This document shows, in pieces, positions 40,101 through 54,700 of a DNA stretch of 64,000 nt (position 1 is the stretch's first letter; every line of letters starts with the position of its first letter). The stretch comes from Auanema rhodensis. Its lineage: Eukaryota; Nematoda; Chromadorea; Rhabditida; Rhabditidae. Location: assembly GCA_964057225.1 (NCBI GenBank), contig OZ059899.1:20034501-20098500 (forward strand). Reading direction: 5' to 3'. Position numbers and translations under genes: made by a program. The notes under the pieces are model-generated. The model was given only the letters and a program-made list of their open reading frames with translations. It was not told the DNA's origin and did no database searches.

Positions 40101-42895
40101 CATTAGTGTATGTTGAGTTTCCATGTACACTCAACATTGCTTCCAAAAACATTTTGACAAAAATTTTTCCGAAAAATTTCGAAATAATTTCGCAAAAAGT
40201 AGATGTTTTCAGATTCCTTTTTTCAAGGCAAAGACGATGGACATTGTTATTCAACGAAAAAATTGATTCTGCAGGGTGAAAATCGAGGATATAAGTGTGA
40301 ACTTATATCAGTTGATATCTCGGTGCATTTTTAAGCTAGCGCAAATCTGATAACACAGATCGACGCAGCTTAAAAATCCGCATCGAATGCACTATACAAC
40401 ATTGAGAAACGCTTAACACAAAAATTAGTTATGATCGTTTGAAAAATGATGCATTAGTGTATGTTGAGTTTCCATGTACACTCAACATTGCTTCCAAAAA
40501 CATTTTGACAAAAATTTTTTCGAAAAATTTCGAAATAATTTCGCAAAAAGTAGATGTTTTCAGATTCCTTTTTTCAAGGCAAAGACGATGGACATTGTTA
40601 TTCAACGAAAAAATTGATTCTGCAGGGTGAAAATCGAGGATATAAGTGTGAACTTATATCAGTTGATATCTCGGTGCATTTTTAAGCTAACGCAAATCTA
40701 ATAACACAGATCGACGCAGCTTAAAAATCCGCATCGAATGCACTATACAACATTGAGAAACGCTTAATACAAAAATTAGTTATAATCGTTTGAAAAATGA
40801 TGCATTAGTGTATGTTGAGTTTCCATGTACACTCAACATTGCTTCCAAAAACATTTTGACAAAAATTTTTCCGAAAAATTTCGAGATAATTTCGCGAAAA
40901 GTAGATGTTTTTAGATTCCTTTTTTCAAGGCAAAGACGATGGACATTGTTATTCAACGAAAAAATTGATTCTGCAGGGTGAAAATCGAGGATATAAGTGT
41001 GAACTTATATCAGTTGATATCTCGGTGCATTTTTAAGCTAGCTCAAATCTAATAACACAGATCGACGCAGCTTAAAAATTCGCATCGAATGCACTATACT
41101 GCATTGAGAAACGCTTAATACAAAAGTTAGTTATGATCGTTTGAAAAAAGATGCATTAGTGTATGTTGAGTTTCCATGTACACTCAACATTGCTTCCAAA
41201 AACATTTTTACAAAAATTTTTCCGAAAAATTTCGAAATAATTTCGCAAAAAGTAGATGTTTTTAGATTCCTTTTTTCAAGGCAAAGACGATGGACATTGT
41301 TATTCAACAAAAAAATTGATTCTGCAGGGTGAAAATCGAGGATATAAGTGTGAACTTATATCAGTTGATATCTCGGTGCATTTTTAAGCTAGCGCAAATC
41401 TGATAACACAGCTCGACGCAGCTTAAAAATCCGCATCGAATGCACTATACAACATTGAGAAACGCTTAATACAAAAATTAGTTATAATCGTTTGAAAAAT
41501 GATGCATTAGTGTATGTTGAGTTTCCATGTACACTCAACATTGCTTCCAAAAACATTTTGACAAAAATTTTTCCGAAAAATTTCGAAATAATTTCGCAAA
41601 AAGTAGATGTTTTTAGATTCCTTTTTTCAAGGCAAAGACGATGGACATTGTTATTCAACGAAAAAATTGATTCTGCAGGGTGAAAATCGAGGATATAAGT
41701 GTGAACTTATATCAGTTGATATCTCGGTGCATTTTTAAGCTAGCGCAAATCTGATAACACAGATCGACGCAGCTTAAAAATCCGCATCGAATGCACTATA
41801 CAACATTGAGAAACGCTTAATACAAAAATTAGTTATAATCGTTTGAAAAATGATGCATTAGTGTATGTTGAGTTTCCATGTACACTCAACATTGCTTCCA
41901 AAAACATTTTGACAAAAATTTTTCCAAAAAATTTCAAAATTATTTCGCAAAAAGTAAATGTTTTCAGATTCCTTTCTCCAAGGCAAAGACGATGGACAAT
42001 GTTATTCAACGAAAAAATTAATTCTGCAGGGTGAAAATCGAGGATATAAGTGTGAACTTATATCAGTTGATATCTCGGTGCATTTTTAAGTTAGCGCAAA
42101 TCTGATAACACAGCTCGACGCAGCTTAAAAATCCGCATCGAATGCACTATACAACATTGAGAAACGCTTAATACAAAAATTAGTTATAATCGTTTGAAAA
42201 ATGATGCATTAGTGTATGTTGAGTTTCCATGTACACTCAACATTGCTTCCAAAAACATTTTTACAAAAATTTTTCCGAAAAATTTCGAAATAATTTCGCA
42301 AAAAGTAGATGTTTTTAGATTCCTTTTTTCAAGGCAAAGACGATGGACATTGTTATTCAACGAAAAAATTGATTCTGCAGGGTGAAAATCGAGGATATAA
42401 GTGTGAACTTATATCAGTTGATATCTCGGTGCATTTTTAAGCTAGCGCAAATCTGATAACACAGATCGACGCAGCTTAAAAATCCGCATCGAATGCACTA
42501 TACTACATTGAAAAACGCTTAATACAAAAATTAGTTATGATCGTTTGAAAAAAGATGCATTAGTGTATGTTGAGTTTCCATGTACACTCAACATTGCTTC
42601 CAAAAACATTTTGACAAAAATTTTTCCGAAAAATTTCGAAATAATTTCGCAAAAAGTAGATGTTTTTAGATTCCTTTTTTCAAGGCAAAGACGATGGACA
42701 TTGTTATTCAACGAAAAAATTGATTCTGCAGGGTGAAAATCGAGGATATAAGTGTGAACTTATATCAGTTGATATCTCGGTGCATTTTTAAGCTAGCGCA
42801 AATCTGATAACACAGATCGACGCAGCTTAAAAATCCGCATCGAATTTACTATACAACATTGAGAAACGCTTAACACAAAAATTAGTTATGATCGT

Positions 42896-43087
42896 TTGAA
42901 AAATGATGCATTAGTGTATGTTGAGTTTCCATGTACACTCAACATTGCTTCCAAAAACATTTTGACAAAAATTTTTCCGAAAAATTTCGAAATAATTTCG
43001 CAAAAAGTAGATGTTTTCAGATTCCTTTCTCCAAGGCAAAGACGATGGACAATGTTATTCAACGAAAAAATTAATTCTGCAGGGTGA
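42896..43087 (+). repeat. Mosaic Sat351 copy (A-like then I-like)
   Basis: The copy has A markers (ccgaaaa, tcgaaat, gtagat, gttttcagatt) and then, from about 43028, I markers (tctccaagg, acaatg, attaattc). It stands where a pure A copy is expected after A' in the neighbouring repeats, so an exchange with an I copy is the simplest explanation. Confidence 0.7.
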
Positions 43088-43142
43088 AAATCGAGGATAT
43101 AAGTGTGAACTTATATCAGTTGATATCTCGGTGCATTTTTAA

Positions 43143-45599
43143 GTTAGCGCAAATCTGATAACACAGCTCGACGCAGCTTAAAAATCCGCATCGAATGCAC
43201 TATACAACATTGAGAAACGCTTAATACAAAAATTAGTTATAATCGTTTGAAAAATGATGCATTAGTGTATGTTGAGTTTCCATGTACACTCAACATTGCT
43301 TCCAAAAACATTTTTACAAAAATTTTTCCGAAAAATTTCGAAATAATTTCGCAAAAAGTAGATGTTTTTAGATTCCTTTTTTCAAGGCAAAGACGATGGA
43401 CATTGTTATTCAACGAAAAAATTGATTCTGCAGGGTGAAAATCGAGGATATAAGTGTGAACTTATATCAGTTGATATCTCGGTGCATTTTTAAGCTAGCG
43501 CAAATCTGATAACACAGATCGACGCAGCTTAAAAATCCGCATCGAATGCACTATACTACATTGAAAAACGCTTAATACAAAAATTAGTTATGATCGTTTG
43601 AAAAAAGATGCATTAGTGTATGTTGAGTTTCCATGTACACTCAACATTGCTTCCAAAAACATTTTGACAAAAATTTTTCCGAAAAATTTCGAAATAATTT
43701 CGCAAAAAGTAGATGTTTTTAGATTCCTTTTTTCAAGGCAAAGACGATGGACATTGTTATTCAACGAAAAAATTGATTCTGCAGGGTGAAAATCGAGGAT
43801 ATAAGTGTGAACTTATATCAGTTGATATCTCGGTGCATTTTTAAGCTAGCGCAAATCTGATAACACAGATCGACGCAGCTTAAAAATCCGCATCGAATTT
43901 ACTATACAACATTGAGAAACGCTTAACACAAAAATTAGTTATGATCGTTTGAAAAATGATGCATTAGTGTATGTTGAGTTTCCATGTACACTCAACATTG
44001 CTTCCAAAAACATTTTGACAAAAATTTTTCCGAAAAATTTCGAAATAATTTCGCAAAAAGTAGATGTTTTCAGATTCCTTTTTTCAAGGCAAAGACGATG
44101 GACATTGTTATTCAACGAAAAAATTGATTCTGCAGGGTGAAAATCGAGGATATAAGTGTGAACTTATATCAGTTGATATCTCGGTGCATTTTTAAGCTAG
44201 CGCAAATCTGATAACACAGATCGACGCAGCTTAAAAATCCGCATCGAATGCACTATACAACATTGAGAAACGCTTAACACAAAAATTAGTTATGATCGTT
44301 TGAAAAATGATGCATTAGTGTATGTTGAGTTTCCATGTACACTCAACATTGCTTCCAAAAACATTTTGACAAAAATTTTTCCGAAAAATTTCGAAATAAT
44401 TTCGCAAAAAGTAGATGTTTTCAGATTCCTTTTTTCAAGGCAAAGACGATGGACATTGTTATTCAACGAAAAAATTGATTCTGCAGGGTGAAAATCGAGG
44501 ATATAAGTGTGAACTTATATCAGTTGATATCTCGGTGCATTTTTAAGCTAGCGCAAATCTGATAACACAGATCGACGCAGCTTAAAAATCCGCATCGAAT
44601 GCACTATACAACATTGAGAAACGCTTAACACAAAAATTAGTTATGATCGTTTGAAAAATGATGCATTAGTGTATGTTGAGTTTCCATGTACACTCAACAT
44701 TGCTTCCAAAAACATTTTGACAAAAATTTTTCCGAAAAATTTCGAAATAATTTCGCAAAAAGTAGATGTTTTCAGATTCCTTTTTTCAAGGCAAAGACGA
44801 TGGACATTGTTATTCAACGAAAAAATTGATTCTGCAGGGTGAAAATCGAGGATATAAGTGTGAACTTATATCAGTTGATATCTCGGTGCATTTTTAAGCT
44901 AGCTCAAATCTAATAACACAGATCGACGCAGCTTAAAAATCCGCATCGAATGCACTATACAACATTGAGAAACGCTTAATACAAAAGTTAGTTATGATCG
45001 TTTGAAAAAAGATGCATTAGTGTATGTTGAGTTTCCATGTACACTCAACATTGCTTCCAAAAACATTTTGACAAAAATTTTTCCGAAAAATTTCGAAATA
45101 ATTTCGCGAAAAGTAGATGTTTTTAGATTCCTTTTTTCAAGGCAAAGACGATGGACATTGTTATTCAACAAAAAAATTGATTCTGCAGGGTGAAAATCGA
45201 GGATATAAGTGTGAACTTATATCAGTTGATATCTCGGTGCATTTTTAAGCTAGCTCAAATCTAATAACACAGATCGACGCAGCTTAAAAATTCGCATCGA
45301 ATGCACTATACTGCATTGAGAAACGCTTAATACAAAAGTTAGTTATGATCGTTTGAAAAAAGATGCATTAGTGTATGTTGAGTTTCCATGTACACTCAAC
45401 ATTGCTTCCAAAAACATTTTTACAAAAATTTTTCCGAAAAATTTCGAAATAATTTCGCAAAAAGTAGATGTTTTTAGATTCCTTTTTTCAAGGCAAAGAC
45501 GATGGACATTGTTATTCAACAAAAAAATTGATTCTGCAGGGTGAAAATCGAGGATATAAGTGTGAACTTATATCAGTTGATATCTCGGTGCATTTTTAA
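43143..45599 (+). repeat. 7-copy higher-order repeat (2457 bp), first copy
   Basis: Units at 43247, 43598, 43949, 44300, 44651, 45002 and 45353 run C-A'-A-A-A-A'*-J, where A'* has tcgcgaaaa and caacaaaaa. Every diagnostic base I checked, including ttagcgc at 43144, the cgaatttact tail and the agctcaaatct linkers, matches the block 2457 bp downstream. The near-identity implies a recent duplication. Confidence 0.85.
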
Positions 45600-48056
45600 G
45601 TTAGCGCAAATCTGATAACACAGCTCGACGCAGCTTAAAAATCCGCATCGAATGCACTATACAACATTGAGAAACGCTTAATACAAAAATTAGTTATAAT
45701 CGTTTGAAAAATGATGCATTAGTGTATGTTGAGTTTCCATGTACACTCAACATTGCTTCCAAAAACATTTTTACAAAAATTTTTCCGAAAAATTTCGAAA
45801 TAATTTCGCAAAAAGTAGATGTTTTTAGATTCCTTTTTTCAAGGCAAAGACGATGGACATTGTTATTCAACGAAAAAATTGATTCTGCAGGGTGAAAATC
45901 GAGGATATAAGTGTGAACTTATATCAGTTGATATCTCGGTGCATTTTTAAGCTAGCGCAAATCTGATAACACAGATCGACGCAGCTTAAAAATCCGCATC
46001 GAATGCACTATACTACATTGAAAAACGCTTAATACAAAAATTAGTTATGATCGTTTGAAAAAAGATGCATTAGTGTATGTTGAGTTTCCATGTACACTCA
46101 ACATTGCTTCCAAAAACATTTTGACAAAAATTTTTCCGAAAAATTTCGAAATAATTTCGCAAAAAGTAGATGTTTTTAGATTCCTTTTTTCAAGGCAAAG
46201 ACGATGGACATTGTTATTCAACGAAAAAATTGATTCTGCAGGGTGAAAATCGAGGATATAAGTGTGAACTTATATCAGTTGATATCTCGGTGCATTTTTA
46301 AGCTAGCGCAAATCTGATAACACAGATCGACGCAGCTTAAAAATCCGCATCGAATTTACTATACAACATTGAGAAACGCTTAACACAAAAATTAGTTATG
46401 ATCGTTTGAAAAATGATGCATTAGTGTATGTTGAGTTTCCATGTACACTCAACATTGCTTCCAAAAACATTTTGACAAAAATTTTTCCGAAAAATTTCGA
46501 AATAATTTCGCAAAAAGTAGATGTTTTCAGATTCCTTTTTTCAAGGCAAAGACGATGGACATTGTTATTCAACGAAAAAATTGATTCTGCAGGGTGAAAA
46601 TCGAGGATATAAGTGTGAACTTATATCAGTTGATATCTCGGTGCATTTTTAAGCTAGCGCAAATCTGATAACACAGATCGACGCAGCTTAAAAATCCGCA
46701 TCGAATGCACTATACAACATTGAGAAACGCTTAACACAAAAATTAGTTATGATCGTTTGAAAAATGATGCATTAGTGTATGTTGAGTTTCCATGTACACT
46801 CAACATTGCTTCCAAAAACATTTTGACAAAAATTTTTCCGAAAAATTTCGAAATAATTTCGCAAAAAGTAGATGTTTTCAGATTCCTTTTTTCAAGGCAA
46901 AGACGATGGACATTGTTATTCAACGAAAAAATTGATTCTGCAGGGTGAAAATCGAGGATATAAGTGTGAACTTATATCAGTTGATATCTCGGTGCATTTT
47001 TAAGCTAGCGCAAATCTGATAACACAGATCGACGCAGCTTAAAAATCCGCATCGAATGCACTATACAACATTGAGAAACGCTTAACACAAAAATTAGTTA
47101 TGATCGTTTGAAAAATGATGCATTAGTGTATGTTGAGTTTCCATGTACACTCAACATTGCTTCCAAAAACATTTTGACAAAAATTTTTCCGAAAAATTTC
47201 GAAATAATTTCGCAAAAAGTAGATGTTTTCAGATTCCTTTTTTCAAGGCAAAGACGATGGACATTGTTATTCAACGAAAAAATTGATTCTGCAGGGTGAA
47301 AATCGAGGATATAAGTGTGAACTTATATCAGTTGATATCTCGGTGCATTTTTAAGCTAGCTCAAATCTAATAACACAGATCGACGCAGCTTAAAAATCCG
47401 CATCGAATGCACTATACAACATTGAGAAACGCTTAATACAAAAGTTAGTTATGATCGTTTGAAAAAAGATGCATTAGTGTATGTTGAGTTTCCATGTACA
47501 CTCAACATTGCTTCCAAAAACATTTTGACAAAAATTTTTCCGAAAAATTTCGAAATAATTTCGCGAAAAGTAGATGTTTTTAGATTCCTTTTTTCAAGGC
47601 AAAGACGATGGACATTGTTATTCAACAAAAAAATTGATTCTGCAGGGTGAAAATCGAGGATATAAGTGTGAACTTATATCAGTTGATATCTCGGTGCATT
47701 TTTAAGCTAGCTCAAATCTAATAACACAGATCGACGCAGCTTAAAAATTCGCATCGAATGCACTATACTGCATTGAGAAACGCTTAATACAAAAGTTAGT
47801 TATGATCGTTTGAAAAAAGATGCATTAGTGTATGTTGAGTTTCCATGTACACTCAACATTGCTTCCAAAAACATTTTTACAAAAATTTTTCCGAAAAATT
47901 TCGAAATAATTTCGCAAAAAGTAGATGTTTTTAGATTCCTTTTTTCAAGGCAAAGACGATGGACATTGTTATTCAACAAAAAAATTGATTCTGCAGGGTG
48001 AAAATCGAGGATATAAGTGTGAACTTATATCAGTTGATATCTCGGTGCATTTTTAA
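45600..48056 (+). repeat. 7-copy higher-order repeat (2457 bp), second copy
   Basis: This repeats 43143-45599 in the same order. The match stops at about 48057, where the next linker reads ctagcgc and cagatcg instead of ttagcgc and cagctcg. On the left it stops before unit 42896, which is an A/I mosaic rather than J. Confidence 0.85.
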
Positions 48057-48511
48057 GCTAGCGCAAATCTGATAACACAGATCGACGCAGCTTAAAAATC
48101 CGCATCGAATGCACTATACAACATTGAGAAACGCTTAACACAAAAATTAGTTATGATCGTTTGAAAAATGATGCATTAGTGTATGTTGAGTTTCCATGTA
48201 CACTCAACATTGCTTCCAAAAACATTTTGACAAAAATTTTTCCGAAAAATTTCGAAATAATTTCGCAAAAAGTAGATGTTTTTAGATTCCTTTTTTCAAG
48301 GCAAAGACGATGGACATTGTTATTCAACGAAAAAATTGATTCTGCAGGGTGAAAATCGAGGATATAAGTGTGAACTTATATCAGTTGATATCTCGGTGCA
48401 TTTTTAAGCTAGCGCAAATCTGATAACACAGATCGACGCAGCTTAAAAATCCGCATCGAATGCACTATACAACATTGAGAAACGCTTAATACAAAAATTA
48501 GTTATAATCGT

Positions 48512-48703
48512 TTGAAAAATGATGCATTAGTGTATGTTGAGTTTCCATGTACACTCAACATTGCTTCCAAAAACATTTTGACAAAAATTTTTCCAAAAAA
48601 TTTCAAAATTATTTCGCAAAAAGTAAATGTTTTCAGATTCCTTTCTCCAAGGCAAAGACGATGGACAATGTTATTCAACAAAAAAATTGATTCTGCAGGG
48701 TGA
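48512..48703 (+). repeat. Mosaic Sat351 copy (I-like then J-like)
   Basis: The 5' part matches the I copies at 41843 and 49565 (gtaaat, tctccaagg, acaatg). The 3' end has the J marker caacaaaaaaa and attgattc. The switch falls between about 48669 and 48680 and joins an I copy to the J-type linker that follows, so this looks like the crossover point of the three-copy repeat here. Confidence 0.7.
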
Positions 48704-51700
48704 AAATCGAGGATATAAGTGTGAACTTATATCAGTTGATATCTCGGTGCATTTTTAAGCTAGCTCAAATCTAATAACACAGATCGACGCAGCTTAAAAA
48801 TTCGCATCGAATGCACTATACTGCATTGAGAAACGCTTAATACAAAAGTTAGTTATGATCGTTTGAAAAAAGATGCATTAGTGTATGTTGAGTTTCCATG
48901 TACACTCAACATTGCTTCCAAAAACATTTTTACAAAAATTTTTCCGAAAAATTTCGAAATAATTTCGCAAAAAGTAGATGTTTTTAGATTCCTTTTTTCA
49001 AGGCAAAGACGATGGACATTGTTATTCAACAAAAAAATTGATTCTGCAGGGTGAAAATCGAGGATATAAGTGTGAACTTATATCAGTTGATATCTCGGTG
49101 CATTTTTAAGCTAGCGCAAATCTGATAACACAGATCGACGCAGCTTAAAAATCCGCATCGAATGCACTATACAACATTGAGAAACGCTTAACACAAAAAT
49201 TAGTTATGATCGTTTGAAAAATGATGCATTAGTGTATGTTGAGTTTCCATGTACACTCAACATTGCTTCCAAAAACATTTTGACAAAAATTTTTCCGAAA
49301 AATTTCGAAATAATTTCGCAAAAAGTAGATGTTTTTAGATTCCTTTTTTCAAGGCAAAGACGATGGACATTGTTATTCAACGAAAAAATTGATTCTGCAG
49401 GGTGAAAATCGAGGATATAAGTGTGAACTTATATCAGTTGATATCTCGGTGCATTTTTAAGCTAGCGCAAATCTGATAACACAGATCGACGCAGCTTAAA
49501 AATCCGCATCGAATGCACTATACAACATTGAGAAACGCTTAATACAAAAATTAGTTATAATCGTTTGAAAAATGATGCATTAGTGTATGTTGAGTTTCCA
49601 TGTACACTCAACATTGCTTCCAAAAACATTTTGACAAAAATTTTTCCAAAAAATTTCAAAATTATTTCGCAAAAAGTAAATGTTTTCAGATTCCTTTCTC
49701 CAAGGCAAAGACGATGGACAATGTTATTCAACGAAAAAATTAATTCTGCAGGGTGAAAATCGAGGATATAAGTGTGAACTTATATCAGTTGATATCTCGG
49801 TGCATTTTTAAGCTAGCGCAAATCTGATAACACAGATCGACGCAGCTTAAAAATCCGCATCGAATGCACTATACTACATTGAGAAACGCTCAATACAAAA
49901 ATTAGTTATGATCGTTTGAAAAAAGATGCATTAGTGTATGTTGAGTTTCCATGTACACTCAACATTGCTTCCAAAAACATTTTTACAAAAATTTTTCCGA
50001 AAAATTTCGAAATAATTTTGCAAAAAGTAGATGTTTTTAGATTCCTTTTTTCAAGGCAAAGACGATGGACATTGTTATTCAACGAAAAAATTGATTCTGC
50101 AGGGTGAAAATCGAGGATATAAGTGTGAACTTATATCAGTTGATATCTCGGTGCATTTTAAAGCTAGCGCAAATCTGATAACACAGATCGACGCAGCTTA
50201 AAAATCCGCATCGAATGCACTATACAACATTGAGAAACGCTTAACACAAAAATTAGTTATGATCGTTTGAAAAATGATGCATTAGTGTATGTTGAGTTTC
50301 CATGTACACTCAACATTGCTTCCAAAAACATTTTTACAAAAATTTTTCCGAAAAATTTCGAAATAATTTCGCAAAAAGTAGATGTTTTTAGATTTCTTTT
50401 TTCAAGGCAAAGACGATGGACATTGTTATTCAACGAAAAAATTGATTCTGCAGGGTGAAAATCGAGGATATAAGTGTGAACTTATATCAGTTGATATCTC
50501 GGTGCATTTTTAAGCTAGCGCAAATCTGATAACACAGATCGACGCAGCTTAAAAATCCGCATCGAATGCACTATACAACATTGAGAAACGCTTAACACAA
50601 AAATTAGTTATGATCGTTTGAAAAATGATGCATTAGTGTATGTTGAGTTTCCATGTACACTCAACATTGCTTCCAAAAACATTTTGACAAAAATTTTTCC
50701 GAAAAATTTCGAAATAATTTCGCAAAAAGTAGATGTTTTCAGATTCCTTTTTTCAAGGCAAAGACGATGGACATTGTTATTCAACGAAAAAATTGATTCT
50801 GCAGGGTGAAAATCGAGGATATAAGTGTGAACTTATATCAGTTGATATTTCGGTGCATTTTTAAGCTAGCGCAAATCTAATAACACAGATCGACGCAGCT
50901 TAAAAATTCGCATCGAATGCACTATACTGCATTGAGAAACGCTTAATACAAAAGTTAGTTATGATCGTTTGAAAAAAGATGCATTAGTGTATGTTGAGTT
51001 TCCATGTACACTCAACATTGCTTCCAAAAACATTTTTACAAAAATTTTTCCGAAAAATTTCGAAATAATTTCGCAAAAAGTAGATGTTTTTAGATTCCTT
51101 TTTTCAAGGCAAAGACGATGGACATTGTTATTCAACGAAAAAATTGATTCTGCAGGGTGAAAATCGAGGATATAAGTGTGAACTTATATCAGTTGATATC
51201 TCGGTGCATTTTTAAGCTAGCGCAAATCTGATAACACAGATCGACGCAGCTTAAAAATCCGCATCGAATGCACTATACAACATTGAGAAACGCTTAACAC
51301 AAAAATTAGTTATGATCGTTTGAAAAATGATGCATTAGTGTATGTTGAGTTTCCATGTACACTCAACATTGCTTCCAAAAACATTTTGACAAAAATTTTT
51401 CCGAAAAATTTCGAAATAATTTCGCAAAAAGTAGATGTTTTCAGATTCCTTTTTTCAAGGCAAAGACGATGGACATTGTTATTCAACGAAAAAATTGATT
51501 CTGCGGGGTGAAAATCGAGGATATAAGTGTGAACTTATATCAGTTGATATCTCGGTGCATTTTTAAGCTAGCGCAAATCTAATAACACAGATCGACGCAG
51601 CTTATAAATTCGCATCGAATGCACTATACTGCATTGAGAAACGCTTAATACAAAAGTTAGTTATGATCGTTTGAAAAAAGATGCATTAGTGTATGTTGAG

Positions 51701-54700
51701 TTTCCATGTACACTCAACATTGCTTCCAAAAACATTTTTACAAAAATTTTTCCGAAAAATTTCGAAATAATTTCGCAAAAAGTAGATGTTTTTAGATTCC
51801 TTTTTTCAAGGCAAAGACGATGGACATTGTTATTCAACGAAAAAATTGATTCTGCAGGGTGAAAATCGAGGATATAAGTGTGAACTTATATCAGTTGATA
51901 TCTCGGTGCATTTTTAAGCTAGCGCGAATCTGATAACACAGATCGACGCAGCTTAAAAATCCGCATCGAATGCACTATACAACATTGAGAAACGCTTAAC
52001 ACAAAAATTAGTTATGATCGTTTGAAAAATGATGCATTAGTGTATGTTGAGTTTCCATGTACACTCAACATTGCTTCCAAAAACATTTTGACAAAAATTT
52101 TTCCGAAAAATTTCGAAATAATTTCGCAAAAAGTAGATGTTTTCAGATTCCTTTTTTCAAGGCAAAGACGATGGACATTGTTATTCAACGAAAAAATTGA
52201 TTCTGCAGGGTGAAAATCGAGGATATAAGTGTGAACTTATATCAGTTGATATCTCGGTGCATTTTTAAGCTAGCGCAAATCTAATAACACAGATCGACGC
52301 AGCTTAAAAATTCGCATCGAATGCACTATACTGCATTGAGAAACGCTTAATACAAAAGTTAGTTATGATCGTTTGAAAAAAGATGCATTAGTGTATGTTG
52401 AGTTTCCATGTACACTCAACATTGCTTCCAAAAACATTTTTACAAAAATTTTTCCGAAAAATTTCGAAATAATTTCGCAAAAAGTAGATGTTTTTAGATT
52501 CCTTTTTTCAAGGCAAAGACGATGGACATTGTTATTCAACGAAAAAATTGATTCTGCAGGGTGAAAATCGAGGATATAAGTGTGAACTTATATCAGTTGA
52601 TATCTCGGTGCATTTTTAAGCTAGCGCAAATCTGATAACACAGATCGACGCAGCTTAAAAATCCGCATCGAATGCACTATACAACATTGAGAAACGCTTA
52701 ACACAAAAATTAGTTATGATCGTTTGAAAAATGATGCATTAGTGTATGTTGAGTTTCCATGTACACTCAACATTGCTTCCAAAAACATTTTGACAAAAAT
52801 TTTTCCGAAAAATTTCGAAATAATTTCGCAAAAAGTAGATGTTTTCAGATTCCTTTTTTCAAGGCAAAGACGATGGACATTGTTATTCAACGAAAAAATT
52901 GATTCTGCAGGGTGAAAATCGAGGATATAAGTGTGAACTTATATCAGTTGATATCTCGGTGCATTTTTAAGCTAGCGCAAATCTAATAACACAGATCGAC
53001 GCAGCTTAAAAATTCGCATCGAATGCACTATACTGCATTGAGAAACGCTTAATACAAAAGTTAGTTATGATCGTTTGAAAAAAGATGCATTAGTGTATGA
53101 TGAGTTTCCATGTACACTCAACATTGCTTCCAAAAACATTTTTACAAAAATTTTTCCGAAAAATTTCGAAATAATTTCGCAAAAAGTAGATGTTTTTAGA
53201 TTCCTTTTTTCAAGGCAAAGACGATGGACATTGTTATTCAACGAAAAAATTGATTCTGCAGGGTGAAAATCGAGGATATAAGTGTGAACTTATATCAGTT
53301 GATATCTCGGTGCATTTTTAAGCTAGCGCGAATCTGATAACACAGATCGACGCAGCTTAAAAATCCGCATCGAATGCACTATACAACATTGAGAAACGCT
53401 TAACACAAAAATTAGTTATGATCGTTTGAAAAATGATGCATTAGTGTATGTTGAGTTTCCATGTACACTCAACATTGCTTCCAAAAACATTTTGACAAAA
53501 ATTTTTCCGAAAAATTTCGAAATAATTTCGCAAAAAGTAGATGTTTTCAGATTCCTTTTTTCAAGGCAAAGACGATGGACATTGTTATTCAACGAAAAAA
53601 TTGATTCTGCAGGGTGAAAATCGAGGATATAAGTGTGAACTTATATCAGTTGATATCTCGGTGCATTTTTAAGCTAGCGCAAATCTAATAACACAGATCG
53701 ACGCAGCTTAAAAATTCGCATCGAATGCACTATACTGCATTGAGAAACGCTTAATACAAAAGTTAGTTATGATCGTTTGAAAAAAGATGCATTAGTGTAT
53801 GTTGAGTTTCCATGTACACTCAACATTGCTTCCAAAAACATTTTTACAAAAATTTTTCCGAAAAATTTCGAAATAATTTCGCAAAAAGTAGATGTTTTTA
53901 GATTCCTTTTTTCAAGGCAAAGACGATGGACATTGTTATTCAACGAAAAAATTGATTCTGCAGGGTGAAAATCGAGGATATAAGTGTGAACTTATATCAG
54001 TTGATATCTCGGTGCATTTTTAAGCTAGCGCGAATCTGATAACACAGATCGACGCAGCTTAAAAATCCGCATCGAATGCACTATACAACATTGAGAAACG
54101 CTTAACACAAAAATTAGTTATGATCGTTTGAAAAATGATGCATTAGTGTATGTTGAGTTTCCATGTACACTCAACATTGCTTCCAAAAACATTTTGACAA
54201 AAATTTTTCCGAAAAATTTCGAAATAATTTCGCAAAAAGTAGATGTTTTCAGATTCCTTTTTTCAAGGCAAAGACGATGGACATTGTTATTCAACGAAAA
54301 AATTGATTCTGCAGGGTGAAAATCGAGGATATAAGTGTGAACTTATATCAGTTGATATCTCGGTGCATTTTTAAGCTAGCGCAAATCTAATAACACAGAT
54401 CGACGCAGCTTAAAAATCCGCATCGAATGCACTATACAACATTGAGAAACGCTTAACACAAAAATTAGTTATGATCGTTTGAAAAATGATGCATTAGTGT
54501 ATGTTGAGTTTCCATGTACACTCAACATTGCTTCCAAAAACATTTTGACAAAAATTTTTCCGAAAAATTTCGAAATAATTTCGCAAAAAGTAGATGTTTT
54601 CAGATTCCTTTTTTCAAGGCAAAGACGATGGACATTGTTATTCAACGAAAAAATTGATTCTGCAGGGTGAAAATCGAGGATATAAGTGTGAACTTATATC

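Larger units (their letters stand above)
35525..50617 (+). repeat. Sat351 domain III: A/A'/J/I higher-order repeats
   Basis: From 35525 the array changes to A-type copies with interspersed H, I, J and C. It shows a five-copy repeat (34823-36577 with 36578-38332, H-I-A'-A-A), a seven-copy repeat (A'-A-A-A-J-A-C from 37280, again from 39737 with I in the last place), a perfect seven-copy duplication from about 43143, and a three-copy repeat J-A-I (47810, 48863). A distinctive tail change, cgaatttact, follows the A' copy of each repeat. Confidence 0.8.
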
